Assembly: GCF_009730915.1 (NCBI RefSeq)
Contig: NC_052474.1
Span: 19,441,501-19,505,500, forward strand
DNA: 64,000 bases
Source: Dioscorea cayenensis subsp. rotundata
Taxonomy: Eukaryota; Streptophyta; Magnoliopsida; Dioscoreales; Dioscoreaceae
Direction of reading: 5' to 3'
Shown here: positions 50,899-62,495 of the stretch, piece after piece
Numbering within the stretch: position 1 is the first letter of the stretch
Layout: each line of letters opens with the position of its first letter
Position numbers and translations under genes: made by a program
Notes under the pieces: model-generated
The model's input: the letters and a program-made list of their open reading frames with translations, nothing else
Databases searched by the model: none
What the model was told of the DNA's origin: nothing

Positions 50899-52139
50899 GG
50901 GCCTGTTTGGGTACCACTAAATTCTATAGGAATAGTAATGATTCCTATAGAATTTAGTGTTACATAGGAAATTATAATAAAGGCTGTTTGGACACTAGTT
51001 TTACAGGATTAAATTACTATAGAATCATGTCATTCCATAGTAATTTGTAAAAGAGGTAGAACCCAAATTTTTTTTTTCCTTTATTTTTCAGGCTGCATCT
51101 CTCCACTTCCCGTGTCTTCCTTCTTCCTCTCCAAACCAACCCCAACCCCTTCCCAGACATCTTTCCCTCACCAAATCTTCTTCTCCTTCTCCGACGGCTC
51201 CGACCCCAACACCTTAGCACCAAACCCAAGTCCGCTCCCACCCCCACACTTCCAGCATCGCCTTGCTCTTTGCCCTGCCGAGCATCACCGGACCCCAGTC
51301 CTCACCTTTGATTCCTTCTATCCACGCGTTGGCCATCTCTTTGCTCTTCCTCCATTCCTTTTTCTCTCGTTTTGCTCTGGTTTTTTCTCTCCAAACCCTG
51401 ACCTCCGGAGGTGCTCAATCGCTTTCGTTTTGAGCATTTATCATCCCTGGAGGAGCTCCGTCGAGAAATCCTGTTGAGAAAGTTTAATCCTCGGTGACGC
51501 AGCTGTTCTTTCGCTTCATGATGAACCCGGAGTAGTAAGACACTTGGAAACCATGCTATCCTTGTTCTTGTTCCTAATTGTTGATATGATGCAGTTTGAA
51601 TGATCTCTAGATTTTTTTTTTATGGCGATCTTAGTGGATCTGATGAAATAATTGGTTGATGTTTTTGGTTCTTTGGTTTCTGTTTGAGATCTTGTGTTTG
51701 TGGTCTTTTTTGTTAGTGATGGTTGATGTAGATCTGGTGTTGTTATTGTTGTAGATATGTATGTTTGTTTGGATATATATTGTGATTTGTGGCATGTTGC
51801 GTTGTGTTGATTATTTCTTTTAATTTCACTGTTTTTATGCTATTGTTGAAGTAATTAGATTCATCAGCTTTTTCATAGGAAAAGAAAAAATGTATGCATG
51901 TATTTTGTAAATACAAAAGCCAACACAAAATAGAGACAAAAATAAAAAAGCAAAGCTAACATTACATATCTAATTGAGAAGGATGAAATAAAAAAAAAAT
52001 TCTATGAAAAAATTTTCATGTACATATCCAAACACCATTTTGTAGGAATTTTTCTTGAAGTAATTTCCATAGAAATCATCTTTGAATCTTATGGAATAAA
52101 ATTCCTATGGAAAAATTTATTACGCATCCAAACATGCCC
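50899..52139. mobile_element. PIF/Harbinger-like element (1241 bp) with GC-rich cargo
   Basis: The left end GGGCCTGTTTGGGT and the right end (reverse complement GGGCATGTTTGGAT) are terminal inverted repeats flanked by TAA on both sides (50896-50898, 52140-52142), typical of PIF/Harbinger. Subterminal AATTCTATAGGAAT-type repeats mirror each other. The middle, about 51090-51530, is markedly GC-rich and C/T-rich, unlike the rest. It reads like a host 5' UTR or first exon followed by T-rich intron-like sequence, so it may be a captured gene fragment (Pack-MITE). No transposase. Confidence 0.65.
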
Positions 52140-52884
52140 TAACTAAGAAACATTCCATAATTTGAACACAACCACAGTCCATAATATAATTTATTATGTT
52201 CTCTCTATGATTTTTTTATATTATTATATTTAAAGAAAATACTCATAATTTTATTATCTTTTCATTGCTTATTTATTCATGCATTCATCTACAGGGTATT
52301 TTTTTAAAAAATAGTATTGTTTAAAGTATACTAAGTAAATCTCTGAGCAATTTTTTTACCTTATTTTTATGACTGATTTAGATAAAACCATAATGCATGC
52401 TATAATTGAAACCAACTTAAAAATTAAATAAAAAATAACAAATAACAAAGCAGAAAAAAATATGTTTTTTTTTTAAAAAAAAGACACACTATATATATAT
52501 ATGATATGGCATAATAATCCTATTTTTTCAAATAAAATAATATTATTTTACATGCTTAGGTTGATGCATAGATGAAATTTGCATATTCACTAAAATCAAA
52601 TCCTCCAAATTTGAAATTCTTTACGCAGGCTATAAGCAGAATTAATGTGGATCACTCTGATCTATTCTTTGTAGTTTAGATAATCTTTTATATAATATAT
52701 AATGTGAAATAAAAAAAATATGCAACAATTATGAAACTCTTTGATTTATTGCACGAAAGCTCATTATACATAAAAAATATAAAAAAATCAAGATCACCAC
52801 TCACTAGATACTCTTAGTTTTAAAAACACATTACCCTTCCCACCTCTCTCTTTTGAAATACAGTGGATAAACCACTAATTTATT

Positions 52885-53330
52885 AAAAACCTCCTCCTCG
52901 TCACCCTATCATTCTGCTAAATAAATAAATTAATTAATAAACAACAATAGTAATTTATAATACATATTAATTACATTGAATCAATAAAATATATTTGGTA
53001 AGTAAAAAAAATACTTATATCATATTCAAAGATTTGAGTGTATCTTATTAATTTTTTTTACTACATCAATATCCATGTTGCATAGTTTAACCTGATATAA
53101 ATAAAAATAAATAAATAAAGTATCAATAAAAGTTTTTTTTATTTTTTATTAAAAAAATATTATTGATTAATTTTAAATGAGGGTATTTGTCACCGGTAAA
53201 AAAAAAATGACTTATTATGTTAAATCTAATAATTTAAATTAATATCAATCCATTATTCAATGTCTTTATGTTTTTTCAAATACTAATCTTTCTTTAAATT
53301 TTTATCACTATATATTTTTTATAAAAAAAA
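52885..53330 (-). pseudogene. 3'-half LARP1-like relic, copy 2
   Basis: Only exons 3-5 are present. Exon 4 (about 53017-53093) still reads VKLCNMDIDVVKK and IRYTQIFEYD. Exon 5 keeps an NDRVTRRR-like tail. Exon 3 (about 53205-53325) is broken by stops. Exons 1-2 are absent. Confidence 0.75.
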
Positions 53331-53459
53331 CTATTCATAAGGAACAAGGGAAATAAAGGGTTTTTTTTTTAAAATATTATATTTTTAAAATTTATGTAAC
53401 TAGACGCGCAGAAAATTTTTTTATCTATCACTCCACGCATAGGACAAGCACAAAGGTTA

Positions 53460-54041
53460 GAGCATCTTTAACGGTCCTTTCAAAGCGTTCAATAAACGCT
53501 TGAGGATTAAACCCATGGGCATTAAACGTTTGGTGATCACCAAACGTTTAATCGTGGGGCCCACTCATATATTTTTTTCCCCACGCATTTTTTAAGCAGA
53601 TTTTTTTTTATTTTCAAACTTATGAATATAAATATTATTTAATTTAATTTTTTTTATTTTTGTTTTAATTATTTTTAATTTGAGATTTTTTGCAGCTGAT
53701 AATTTAAATTAAATTATTTTTTTATTTCTCCACCAATTTTAGAAAATATATTTATATAAAAAATTTAATCATCTTTAATAAAATAACAATATTTAATTTA
53801 TAGAAATTTATATATTTGTTAAAATATTTGATCTTATTAAATAATGAAATAATTTTATTAAACAACTACATTTATTATGAAATATATAATATAAATAATT
53901 AAAAAGATGAATAAAATTATTGTGGGTCTCATTTTATGGTATAACTAATATGGGAGATAGTTTAATGGATAAAAGTTTAATAGGTTGATGAGGTGGCATG
54001 ACCATCAAACTCTAAAGATAGTCTAACGATTAAAGATGTCC
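53460..54041. mobile_element. Tourist-like MITE (582 bp), TSD TTA
   Basis: The terminal repeats are GAGCATCTTTAACGGTC and, as reverse complement of the right end, GGACATCTTTAATCGTTAG. TTA flanks it at 53457-53459 and 54042-54044. The paralogous unit II lacks the insertion and reads GGTTAGAATGAGC straight through, which proves insertion and target duplication. No ORF. Confidence 0.85.
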
Positions 54042-54055
54042 TTAGAATGAGCTAA

Positions 54056-54550
54056 GAGCAGCTTTAACTGTCGTTTGATGAGAGTATAATGAAACGCTTG
54101 AGAATTAGACCCTCCATAAGGAGGGCTTAATATTCATTGAGCATTTGGCAGCTAGTCACCAAACGCTCAATTGATGGGTCCCACTTTTTTTAATTAATAG
54201 TGATGGGACCCACTCTTTTAAACATATTTTTAAATTTAATTTTTAATTTTATTAGCTCAAATTAATTATTTTTCAAAATAATATAATAATATACTATTAT
54301 TCATATATATTAATTATTTTAAATATTTATTTTGTAATGTAATTTTTAAATATATTATTTAATTATTTTTTAATAATATTCAAAATTTTATTAAATAATT
54401 ATTGTAAAAGATATATGTTAATATATGTAAATGTAATTGGTTGATTATGGATCCCATTTTATAATATAATTATTATGAAATATAGTTTAATGAGTTGATG
54501 ATATGGCATGAACAACAAACTCTAGAATAGGCTAACCACTAAAAATGCTC
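54056..54550. mobile_element. Tourist-like MITE (495 bp), same family, TSD TAA
   Basis: The left end GAGCAGCTTTAACTGTC and right end (reverse complement GAGCATTTTTAGTGG) match the neighbouring MITE, as do internal segments (AAACGCTTGAG, GGTCCCACTTTTT). TAA flanks it at 54053-54055 and 54551-54553. Unit II has the empty site. Only 14 bases separate the two elements. Confidence 0.8.
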
Positions 54551-55352
54551 TAAACAAATGTATATAGGACCCATATGTACACATGATATTTTATTTTTTT
54601 TAATTTAACAAAAAATATTCTTCTTTTAAAAAAAACCCACGCAACACACATGCAAGCAGTGGCTTCTCTACTCCTCATCTAAAACACTACTCTAATTTCT
54701 TTTTTCTTTTTTCTTTTTCATCATCTTATTCTGGGCATCTTCTTCATTGCTAATTAAGAAGGACGTCAAGAAGAAAGAAGAAGAAGAATAAAAACAACAA
54801 CAAAGCAAGAGGAAGAAGGAGAAGAAAAAGAAGAATAGACAAGAGTTAGTGAAGTAAGGTAAATTAATGATTCTCTAATATCCCTTTCATTACAATATTG
54901 TAAAACAATATTTTATATATATATATAATACTTGTAATAATTTCTTTTTATATAAAATTTGATAAATCACAAATTTATTAAAAACCAAACAAACATAGAA
55001 CAACTATAGAGAACAACACAAATAGAAACAGAAAAGCAAAAAATAGAAAAAGACTAACAGGATATCATCAGGGATGATGCACACCTAGACAAAACAAACA
55101 GGAAAAAACAATGAAAAACTTGTAGTAAACTCTGAAATTTTAACAAAACTCTCTGCAGTCATTTTCACAAGCACACTTCTAGCTCTACTCAAATGTATAA
55201 TTACTAATTAACAAAACTTAAGCAACTGTGAGTCTCGGGAGCTCATGAAGCTCGCCGGAGTGTTCAACATCGGTGACCTTGTGCGGTGGTTGAGACCGTT
55301 GAAAGTGCAACGTGTGGTTGGGAGAATGAAGAGTTTAATTTTAAAAAACGCA
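54551..55352. other. Spacer within unit I
   Basis: Contains the GA-rich AAGCAAGAGGAAGAAGGAG segment (about 54770-54840) shared with unit II, a TA run and the conserved 3' flank of the LARP-like copy (GAGCTCATGAAGCTCGCCGG at about 55239). No separate gene seen. Confidence 0.5.
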
Positions 55353-56571
55353 TTACTCTGCTGCCCTCCTCCTCCTCCTCACTTTGTCATTCTACAAGAT
55401 AAATATAACTTTTTAGTTATATGTAATTTATAGTATTAATCACATGCATGGAATCAAGAAAATATATTTAATTAGAAAACTCACATGGAATTCAAGGAAT
55501 TGAGAGTCTTTCACTGCATCCTTTACTACATCAATATTGGTGGTGCGCAATTTAACCTGAAATAAATAAGTAAATAAACAAATAAAGTACTAATATGGAT
55601 GATTCTTATTTATATTTTTTATTAAAAAAAAATATAACTCACCATGTTAAATCCAGCGATTAGATTGATATCAACCCACCCTTCGGTGTCCATTTATTTT
55701 TTCAAATACCAATCATCTTCTAGATTAATATCACTATCGGAAAAATTTAAAAAAATTATTCATAATCAACGGTGAAATAAACTAAAAATAAACAAAGAAA
55801 AAAAAAAATAAAATTTCAACCTGAAGTAATACTCAATTTGTTCACGAATCTGAACAGACAATGGCTTCTCATTATGTAATGATGGTTGATGTGCCCGTAA
55901 TTGCCATGATTGTGATGAAAGTAATGGTGATAATGATTGTAGCGGTGCCCTTGGTACCAAGGCAAATTGTGATACTGATTCCAATGGTAAACAAGATGGC
56001 TCTTGCTGTTGGGGTGATGGGTAATAATATTGAGAGAATACATGGTTTTCCAAATTATGGCAACCTAAAAAAAATTATGCAATATAAGAAGCATATATAT
56101 ATATATATATAAAAATTAGTGAAATAATTAAATTTTGTTTTACTAACAAAGTAAATTATGCTACGAGTAAGATGAAAGAGAAAATAATCAATAAAACCGG
56201 CTAAAGCAATAAAATAAAAACACTTATAAATTAAAAAACTAAAACAACTTTTTGTTTGTGTGTTTTTTTTTTAATTTTTAAAGAATCTATAAAATATTAA
56301 GATAAGAGTAGGATAGGAAAAAAAAAATCAAAAACCTTAAAAATTTGTTTAACCATTGTTAAAAATAAGTTTAATAAACCACACAAATTATAATATAAAA
56401 TAATAATATGCATATGTATATAAAAAATAATAATAAATATCTACTCACCAAAGTATGGCTGTGGAGGTGGGTCCATCAGTTGGCCCAAAAAAGGTGGATT
56501 CATGTAGGAAGAGATTGCCAAATAAGAAGGAAGTGAAGGTTGGGGATTCACGTGCATGTTATTATAACTCA

Positions 56572-56607
<36 letters not shown>

Positions 56608-56674
56608 AATAACTTGGTGTTGGTGTTGATCGTTGGTTGTAGTTGTTTCTATACTGGTTTGAACTGTATTTCAT
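55353..56674 (-). pseudogene. Mini-LARP (Asn-rich tail plus La motif), copy 3, nonsense codon
   Basis: Five exons: 56449-56674, 55821-56064, 55643-55733, 55485-55556 and 55353-55391 (672 nt). Exon 1 encodes a low-complexity tail rich in Asn, Tyr, Pro and Ser with 11 consecutive Asn. Exon 2 is Gln/Leu/Ser-rich and ends in the La-motif helix VQIREQIEYYF. Exon 3 continues SDINLEDDWYLKK, then TAA at 55694-55696, where copy 5 has CAA (Gln), then MDTEGWVDINLIAGFNM. Exon 4 is VKLRTTNIDIVKYAVKNSQF and exon 5 NDKVRRRRRAAE-stop. La motifs bind RNA 3' ends or poly(A)/5'TOP RNAs in LARP1 proteins. Except for the stop, the structure and all splice sites are intact, so decay is recent. It lies 3.5 kb from its best paralogue. 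Confidence 0.85.
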
Positions 56675-57189
56675 GGTGGGTGAATAAAAGAACTTTTCAA
56701 AAATAATACAACTAAAAACACTAAAAATAGAAAGTGTGTGTATATATAAATCTAACAGAAACAAATAACCTAGAAAATGAAACAGAGTGAGAGTAGACTT
56801 TGATTTTGATATAAATTCAAATATGTTTATTGTTAGGATTTGATTTTCTATTGGGATTTAAACTATTCATATATAAAAATCTAAGATGGAGTAGGATTTC
56901 GATTTTTATTTAAATTCAAACATATTTACTATTTATCATTAACTTTTATTTTTGAAAATTTATTATCTTGTTTTAATGTATTTGGATATTGCTCAACTGT
57001 TTTAAAGTATTTAAGTTTTAAACGTATTTGCGTAGTTCATAAATAAAAGAGAAAAGCAACAGTTTATGAAAACTCTTTCATTTATTGCAAGAAAGCTCAT
57101 TATATATATATATATATAATTAAAAAGATCAACATCATCACTTACTAGATACTCTTGGTTTTGAAAACACATTCCCCTCGCCACCTTCT

Positions 57190-57600
57190 TCTCCTCCTTG
57201 TCACCTTGTCATTTTGCTAAATTAATTAATTAACAACAACAATAATTTATAATATATATTAATTATATTGAATCAATAAAATATATTTGATAAAAAAAAT
57301 ACTCATCAAATTCAGAGATTTGAAAGTATCTCACTGTTCTTTTTACTACATTAATATCTGTGGTGTGTAGCTTAACCTGATATAAGTAAATAATTAAATA
57401 AAATATCAATATGTAATTTTTTTATTTTTTTATTAAAAAATATGACTCATTAATCTTAAACAATGGTGCTTGTCGCCTAATGTTAAAAAAATGACTCATC
57501 ATATTAAATTCAGTAATTAAATTAATATCAAACTATTATTTAATGTCTGTATGTTTTTTCAAATACCAATCTTTCTTTAGATTTTTATCACTGTATATGA
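57190..57600 (-). pseudogene. 3'-half LARP1-like relic, copy 4
   Basis: Exon 5 residues NDKVTRRRRR, exon 4 (about 57301-57378) VKLHTTDINVVKRTVRYFQ and exon 3 (about 57494-57595) SDKNLKKDWYLKKHTDIK, followed by two stops and then FDINLITEFNM. The La motif is recognisable but dead, and exons 1-2 are missing. Confidence 0.8.
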
Positions 57601-57825
57601 AAAAAAATTATTCATAAGGAACAAGTGAAATAAAATGTTTTTTTTAAATATTATTTTAAAAAAATTCTGTACCTAGACGCGCAGAATGATTTTTATTTAT
57701 CACTCCACGCATGGACCCGCAAAAAAAAAACAAAGGTTAGAATGAGCATTTAAGCACATGTTTGTGTGGGACCCATACACATGATATTTTATTTTTTTAA
57801 TTTAACAAATAAAAAAACCCAGGCG

Positions 57826-58111
57826 CAAATAGACCTAAAGCAAAGCTGGAAGAGGATATCAACACAGTCAGACGCAGTTTGGAGTTTTCGGCCCTCAGGT
57901 GAGGGACTTTGAGATGTCTTGGTCTACTGAGGAGATGCGCGATCCTGGCTCTGACTAGTTATCTTTCTGTCTCTCTTTAGGGGGTATGCGTGCTCTTTTT
58001 TTTGTTGTTGTACTTTTGTTGTTGCTCCTCACCACACCTAGTGGTAGTTGAACTCTGTATCTTCTTTTTTATTAATACTTGTGGTTGATCCACCTTTTCA
58101 AAAAAAAAAAG
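57826..58111 (+). mobile_element. LINE 3'-end fragment with poly-A
   Basis: Present only in unit II, between two blocks that are adjacent in unit I. It has a CTCCTCACCACA(C) segment, TTATTAATACTTGTGGTTGATCC and an A11 tail at about 58101-58111. The larger LINE at 60580-62495 has a similar 3' end (CTCCTCACCACTGG ... AATAAATCGTGATTTATCC), so the two likely belong to one family. Confidence 0.65.
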
Positions 58112-58337
58112 ACAACAGTATTCATGCAAGCACTAGCTTCTCTGCTTCTCATCTTAAACACTACTCTCATTTCATTTCTCTTTTTCATCATCAAGAAGGA
58201 GAACAAAAACATTAAAACAACAACAACAAAGCAAGAGGAGGAAGGAGAAGAAAAAGAAGAATAGACAAGAGCTAGTGAAGCAATTAGGTAAATTAATGAT
58301 TCTCTAATATCCCTTTCATTTATTACAATATTGTAAC

Positions 58338-58390
<53 letters not shown>

Positions 58391-58959
58391 GCTTGTAATA
58401 AATTTATATATATATATATAAATAGATAAATCATAAATTTATTAATAACCAAATGGGTATAGAACGAAGGAAAACAGCACAAAAAAGAGAAAAAAAACAA
58501 AAACAAAAAGATTCTAAGAAGGCATCAATAGAGATGATGCACATCTAAATAAAACAAACATGACAAAACAATATTAAAAAAAAAGCTTGTAATAAATTCT
58601 GAAATTTTAACAAAACACTCTGCAGGTATTTTCACAAACACACGTCTAGCTCCACTCAATTGTATGATTTACTAACAAAACTTATGCACGCCTCCTAACT
58701 ACAAAACTTCATTACTACTACTAATAACATGATTAATCAAGCTAACACTAGTTTGTTTATAAATAATAACAAAATCCATGAATTTCCTGCCGGTAGACCA
58801 GTGCTGGTGCTGCTATCAGTAACGTCTGCAACAGTGACTCTAGGGAGCTCATGAAGCTCGCCGGAGTGTTCAACATCGGTGACCTTGTACGATGGTTGAG
58901 ACCGTTGAAAGTGCAACGTGTGGTTGGGAGAATGAAAAAGTTAAATTTAAAAAATTGCA
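58112..58959. other. Spacer within unit II
   Basis: Matches the unit I spacer: GA-rich segment at about 58195-58262, a long TA run at about 58340-58387, and the 3' flank of the LARP-like gene (GGGAGCTCATGAAGCTCGCC at about 58842). No separate gene seen. Confidence 0.5.
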
Positions 58960-60174
58960 TTACTCTGCTGCCCTCCTCCTCCTCACTTTGTCATTCTACA
59001 AGATAAATATAACTTTTTAGTTATATGTAATTTATAGTATTAATCACATGCATGGAATCAAGAAAATATATTTAATTAGAAAACTCACATGGAATTCAAG
59101 GAATTGAGAGTTTTTCACTGCATATTTTACTATATCAATATTGGTGGTGCGCAATTTAACCTGAAATAAATAAGTAAATAAATAAATAAAGTACTAATAT
59201 GGATAATTCTTATTTTAATTTTTTATTAAAATCATATAACTCACCATATTAAATCCAGCGATTAGATTGATATCAACCCACCCTTCGGTGTCCATTTGTT
59301 TTTTCAAATACCAATCATCTTCTAGATTAATATCACTATGAAAAAAAAGAAATTATTTATAATTAATGGTGAAATAAATTAAAAATAAACAAAGAGAATT
59401 TAAACCTGAAGTAATACTCAATTTGCTCACGAATCTGGATAAGCAATGGTTTCTCATTGTGTAATAATGGTTGATGTTCCCGTAATTGTAATGGGTGTGA
59501 CTGAAGTGATGGTGATAATGATTGCAACATCGTCTTTGGTTCCAAGGCAAATTGTGATACTGATTCCAATGGTAAACAAGATGGCTCTTGTTGTTGGGGT
59601 GATCGGTAATAATATTGATGGAATACATGGTTTTCAAAATTATGGTAACCTAAAAAAAATTATACTATGTAAGCATTATTTATATAATTAAATTAGTAAA
59701 ATAATTAAATTTTGTTTTACTAATAAAATAAATCACGCAAAGAGTAAGATGAAGAGAAAGTAATCAATGAAAGCCGGTTAAAGTAATGAAATAAAAACAT
59801 ATATAAATTTAAAACTAAAACAATTTTTTGTTTGTATTTTTTTTTTTTTTTAAAAAAATATATAAAATATTAAGATGAGAATAGGGATAGGAAAAAAAAC
59901 TAAAAACCTTAAAAAATTTGTTTAACCATTGTTAAAAAGACATAAAAAATAATAATAATCATTTACTCACGCCAAAGTATGACTGTGAAGGTGGCTCCAA
60001 TGGTGGGCCAACAAAAGGTGAATTCATGTAAGGAGAGCTTGCCAAATAAGAAAGAAATGGAGGTTGGGAATTCAGGTACATGTTATAACTCATGTTATTG
60101 TTGTTGTAATAACTTGGTGTTGGTGTTGATCGTTGGTTGTAATTGTTTCTATATTGGTTTGAACCGTATGTCAT
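58960..60174 (-). CDS. Mini-LARP: N/Q/Y-rich tail plus La motif, copy 5 (open)
   Basis: Five exons: 59973-60174, 59406-59649, 59245-59335, 59089-59160 and 58960-58995. They sum to 645 nt, 214 aa. Residues 1-67 are rich in Asn, Tyr, Ser and Pro (MTYGSNQYRNNYNQRSTP...), and the exon 2 residues before the motif are rich in Gln, Leu and Ser. The La motif (about 140-208) has the conserved QIEYYF, SDINLEDDWYLKKQMD, GWVDINLIAGFN and a basic end NDKVRRRR; the protein stops three residues later. Canonical LARP1 proteins are far longer and carry a C-terminal DM15 region, absent here. No RRM follows, unlike true La or LARP6. The reading frame requires the intron 1 donor G|GCGTGAG (GC); the GT two bases on would shift frame. 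Likely cytoplasmic RNA binder, inferred from the family. Expression is unknown. Confidence 0.75.
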
Positions 60175-60579
60175 GGTGGGTAATTAAAAGAACTTTTCAA
60201 GAATAATGCAACTAAAAACACTAAAAATAGGAACTGTATGTGTATATATATAAATCTAACAAAAACAAATAATCTAGAAAAAAAATCAGAGTGAGAGGAG
60301 ACTTAGATTTCTATATAAACTCAAATATGTTTATTGATAGGATTTGATTTTCTATTGGAATTTAAACTATTCATATATATAAAAATCTAAGATGGAGTAG
60401 GATTTCGATTTTGATTTAAATTCAAGCATATTTATTATTTATTATTAACTTTTATTTTTGAAAAATTATTATCTTATTTTAATATATTTATATACTGCTC
60501 AACTGTTTTAAAATATTTACGTCTTAAACGTATATGTGTAGTTTATAAATAAAAAAGAAAAGTAACTAAATACGCAACA

Positions 60580-62495
60580 GTTCACTCATGCTCTCAGATC
60601 CAAAGTCCTTGTGGGAGTTCCTTTGAATCAATCGATTAACATTTGTCACTTTCAATATGCTGATGATCTCTTAATCTTCTCTGCTGGTGGTCAAGAAGAC
60701 CTACAAATCATTAAACTAATTCTTTATCTTTTTGAGGGTTCTTCTGGACTTTCCATAAATTATTCAAAAAGTTGCTTATACTCCACAAATTATGGATTTC
60801 AACCGCATCACTCTTCCGCCATAATCCTAAACTGCTCAAGAGATTGCCTTCCAATCACCTATTTAGGGATTCCTCTCTCTGGTCGAAGACCGAGACGTAT
60901 TGACTAGGCAAAGCTCACTAGTATGGTCAGCGCCCAGGACTCACTTCACGGAAAGCAAATTACTTATCACTTGGTGGGACGCTTAACCCCTCGTGAATTA
61001 CAGTCCTTTCCACCATTCCTCAGTATCTTTGGATGTCGGGTTTTCAAACTTCCTACTTGGGTGATCAAAAGAAATTGATAATATCGGGAAGAGACTTCCT
61101 TTGGAAAGGACGATCCCGAGTCCCAAAGGAATCAGATTGATCGCCTGGAACAGGATAACTAGACCACGCAACATGGGAGGTTGGGGAATCCTCAACCTTC
61201 AGGAATTTAATAAAGCTCTACTTGGAAAAATGGTGGTGGAAATTATCCCCAGTAACCCAAGCGTGGTTGGGCTAAAAATCATTCAATCTAACTATTCTTT
61301 CAATGTTGCAAATGGGCTCTTGTACCATGATCCACCTAGAAATAAATCCTTCTTTTTGGGGCGGGAGTGATCTCCACTTTACCACCTTTCCGCTCTTGCC
61401 TAAACAAAACTATCCAAAGTGGTTCTAGCACATTCCTTTGAGTACGATCGTTGGCATGAGCGGGCTTCTTCTCAAAGATCTTTGGCCAAACCTTTTTTCT
61501 CAATGTACCTCCCCTTGGATAACGGTCAGACAATTTTCTCAACATCTAACTAATCTAGAGATTCTATTTTCCATACATTTCTCGGATACGTTGTCTCCTC
61601 TTCTCGATATTATTCCTGATTGCTCTCTCTACCAGGAAGATACTCCTACGGGCTCTAGAAAAAAATGGAAATTTCACAGTCAAATCTTTTTACAATTTTC
61701 TTATTGATGGTGGTTTGTGCAGCTCTCTTCACCCACACTTCCGGAAAACCCGATGCCCTAATAAAATTACCCTTTTCTGCTGGCTTGCTGGAGAAGACAA
61801 AATCCTTACACTCACAAATCTCTTCAAGAAAGGGTGCGATAGTCTAAACTCCTCGGATACATGTGTCCTCTGTCACTACGCCTCACGAAAATCTAAATCA
61901 TCTTTTTCTCGAATCGCGAATTCTCTAAAGCGTATCTGGACTTATTTCTCCCAAATCTTGGATTTAAATTCTTCTCCCCAGTCAATCTCTTTACTGTGGA
62001 CTATCTGGTTACCGACCATCCCTCCTGAGCACCGTATTCTCTGGGATCTTATCTCCCGTGCAATCTTATGGAACATTTGGATTGAACGAAATTCTCGTAT
62101 CTTTCAATCAATTGCGTTACCACCGTATAACATTATGTTTAAAACTGCTAATATGATTCTTTCTTGGTTTTTCAACAGTGCGATGAGTCATCGACAAACA
62201 CTCGATGAAAGTTTGCTTTCGGAAAATTAAGCGCTCTCTCAATTTCCTTAGGCTAGATCCTCAACTCCAACCCGGCGACTCCGACCACGATCTTTGCACC
62301 CGAGTAGACACTCCTTCTTCGACTTTCTAGGCGGGGCTCGAGATGCCCGTGGTGTCTTCCGTCTTCTGTAGATTTTTTTATCCTTGCTTTTATTTTCTTT
62401 GTGGTATTTTGTTTCTCCTCACCACTGGTGAGAGGAGTTTCTTATTTTTGATCTTGTTATTCTTTTCAATAAATCGTGATTTATCCACTTATTTC
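60580..62495 (+). mobile_element. 5'-truncated LINE insertion with 15-bp TSD
   Basis: ACTAAATACGCAACA flanks it at 60565-60579 and 62496-62510, a 15-bp target duplication. Inside, the RT catalytic block FQYADDLLIFSAG (about 60649-60690) and the YLGIPLSGR block are followed by WNRITRPRNMGGWGILNLQ. A zinc-binding zf-RVT-like end (CWLAGEDKILT, CVLC, ILWNIWIERNSRIF at about 61780-62100) comes next. Several frameshifts interrupt it. The 5' part, with the endonuclease, is missing. It splits the third tandem unit from the second. Confidence 0.9.

Larger units (their letters stand above)
52720..57049. repeat. Tandem duplication unit I
   Basis: It aligns to unit II (57050-60579). Order in both: 3'-half LARP relic, spacer with AGACGCGCAGAA, a GA-rich AAGCAAGAGGA(A/G)GAAGG segment, then a full five-exon LARP-like gene. 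Unit I is longer because of two MITEs at 53460-54550. Confidence 0.85.
57050..60579. repeat. Tandem duplication unit II
   Basis: It aligns along its length with unit I (52720-57049). It carries a LINE 3' fragment at about 57826-58111 that unit I lacks. A partial third unit continues at 62496, after a LINE insertion. Confidence 0.85.

Noticed and set aside
55861..56112. Plus-strand hydrophobic Met/Val-rich frame (also at 59446-59691)
   Set aside because: Antisense of mini-LARP exon 2. The minus-strand La-motif frame has splice sites and homology; this one has none.
56455..56706. Plus-strand frame with a run of Cys
   Set aside because: Antisense of the Asn repeat (AAC/AAT) of the mini-LARP exon 1.
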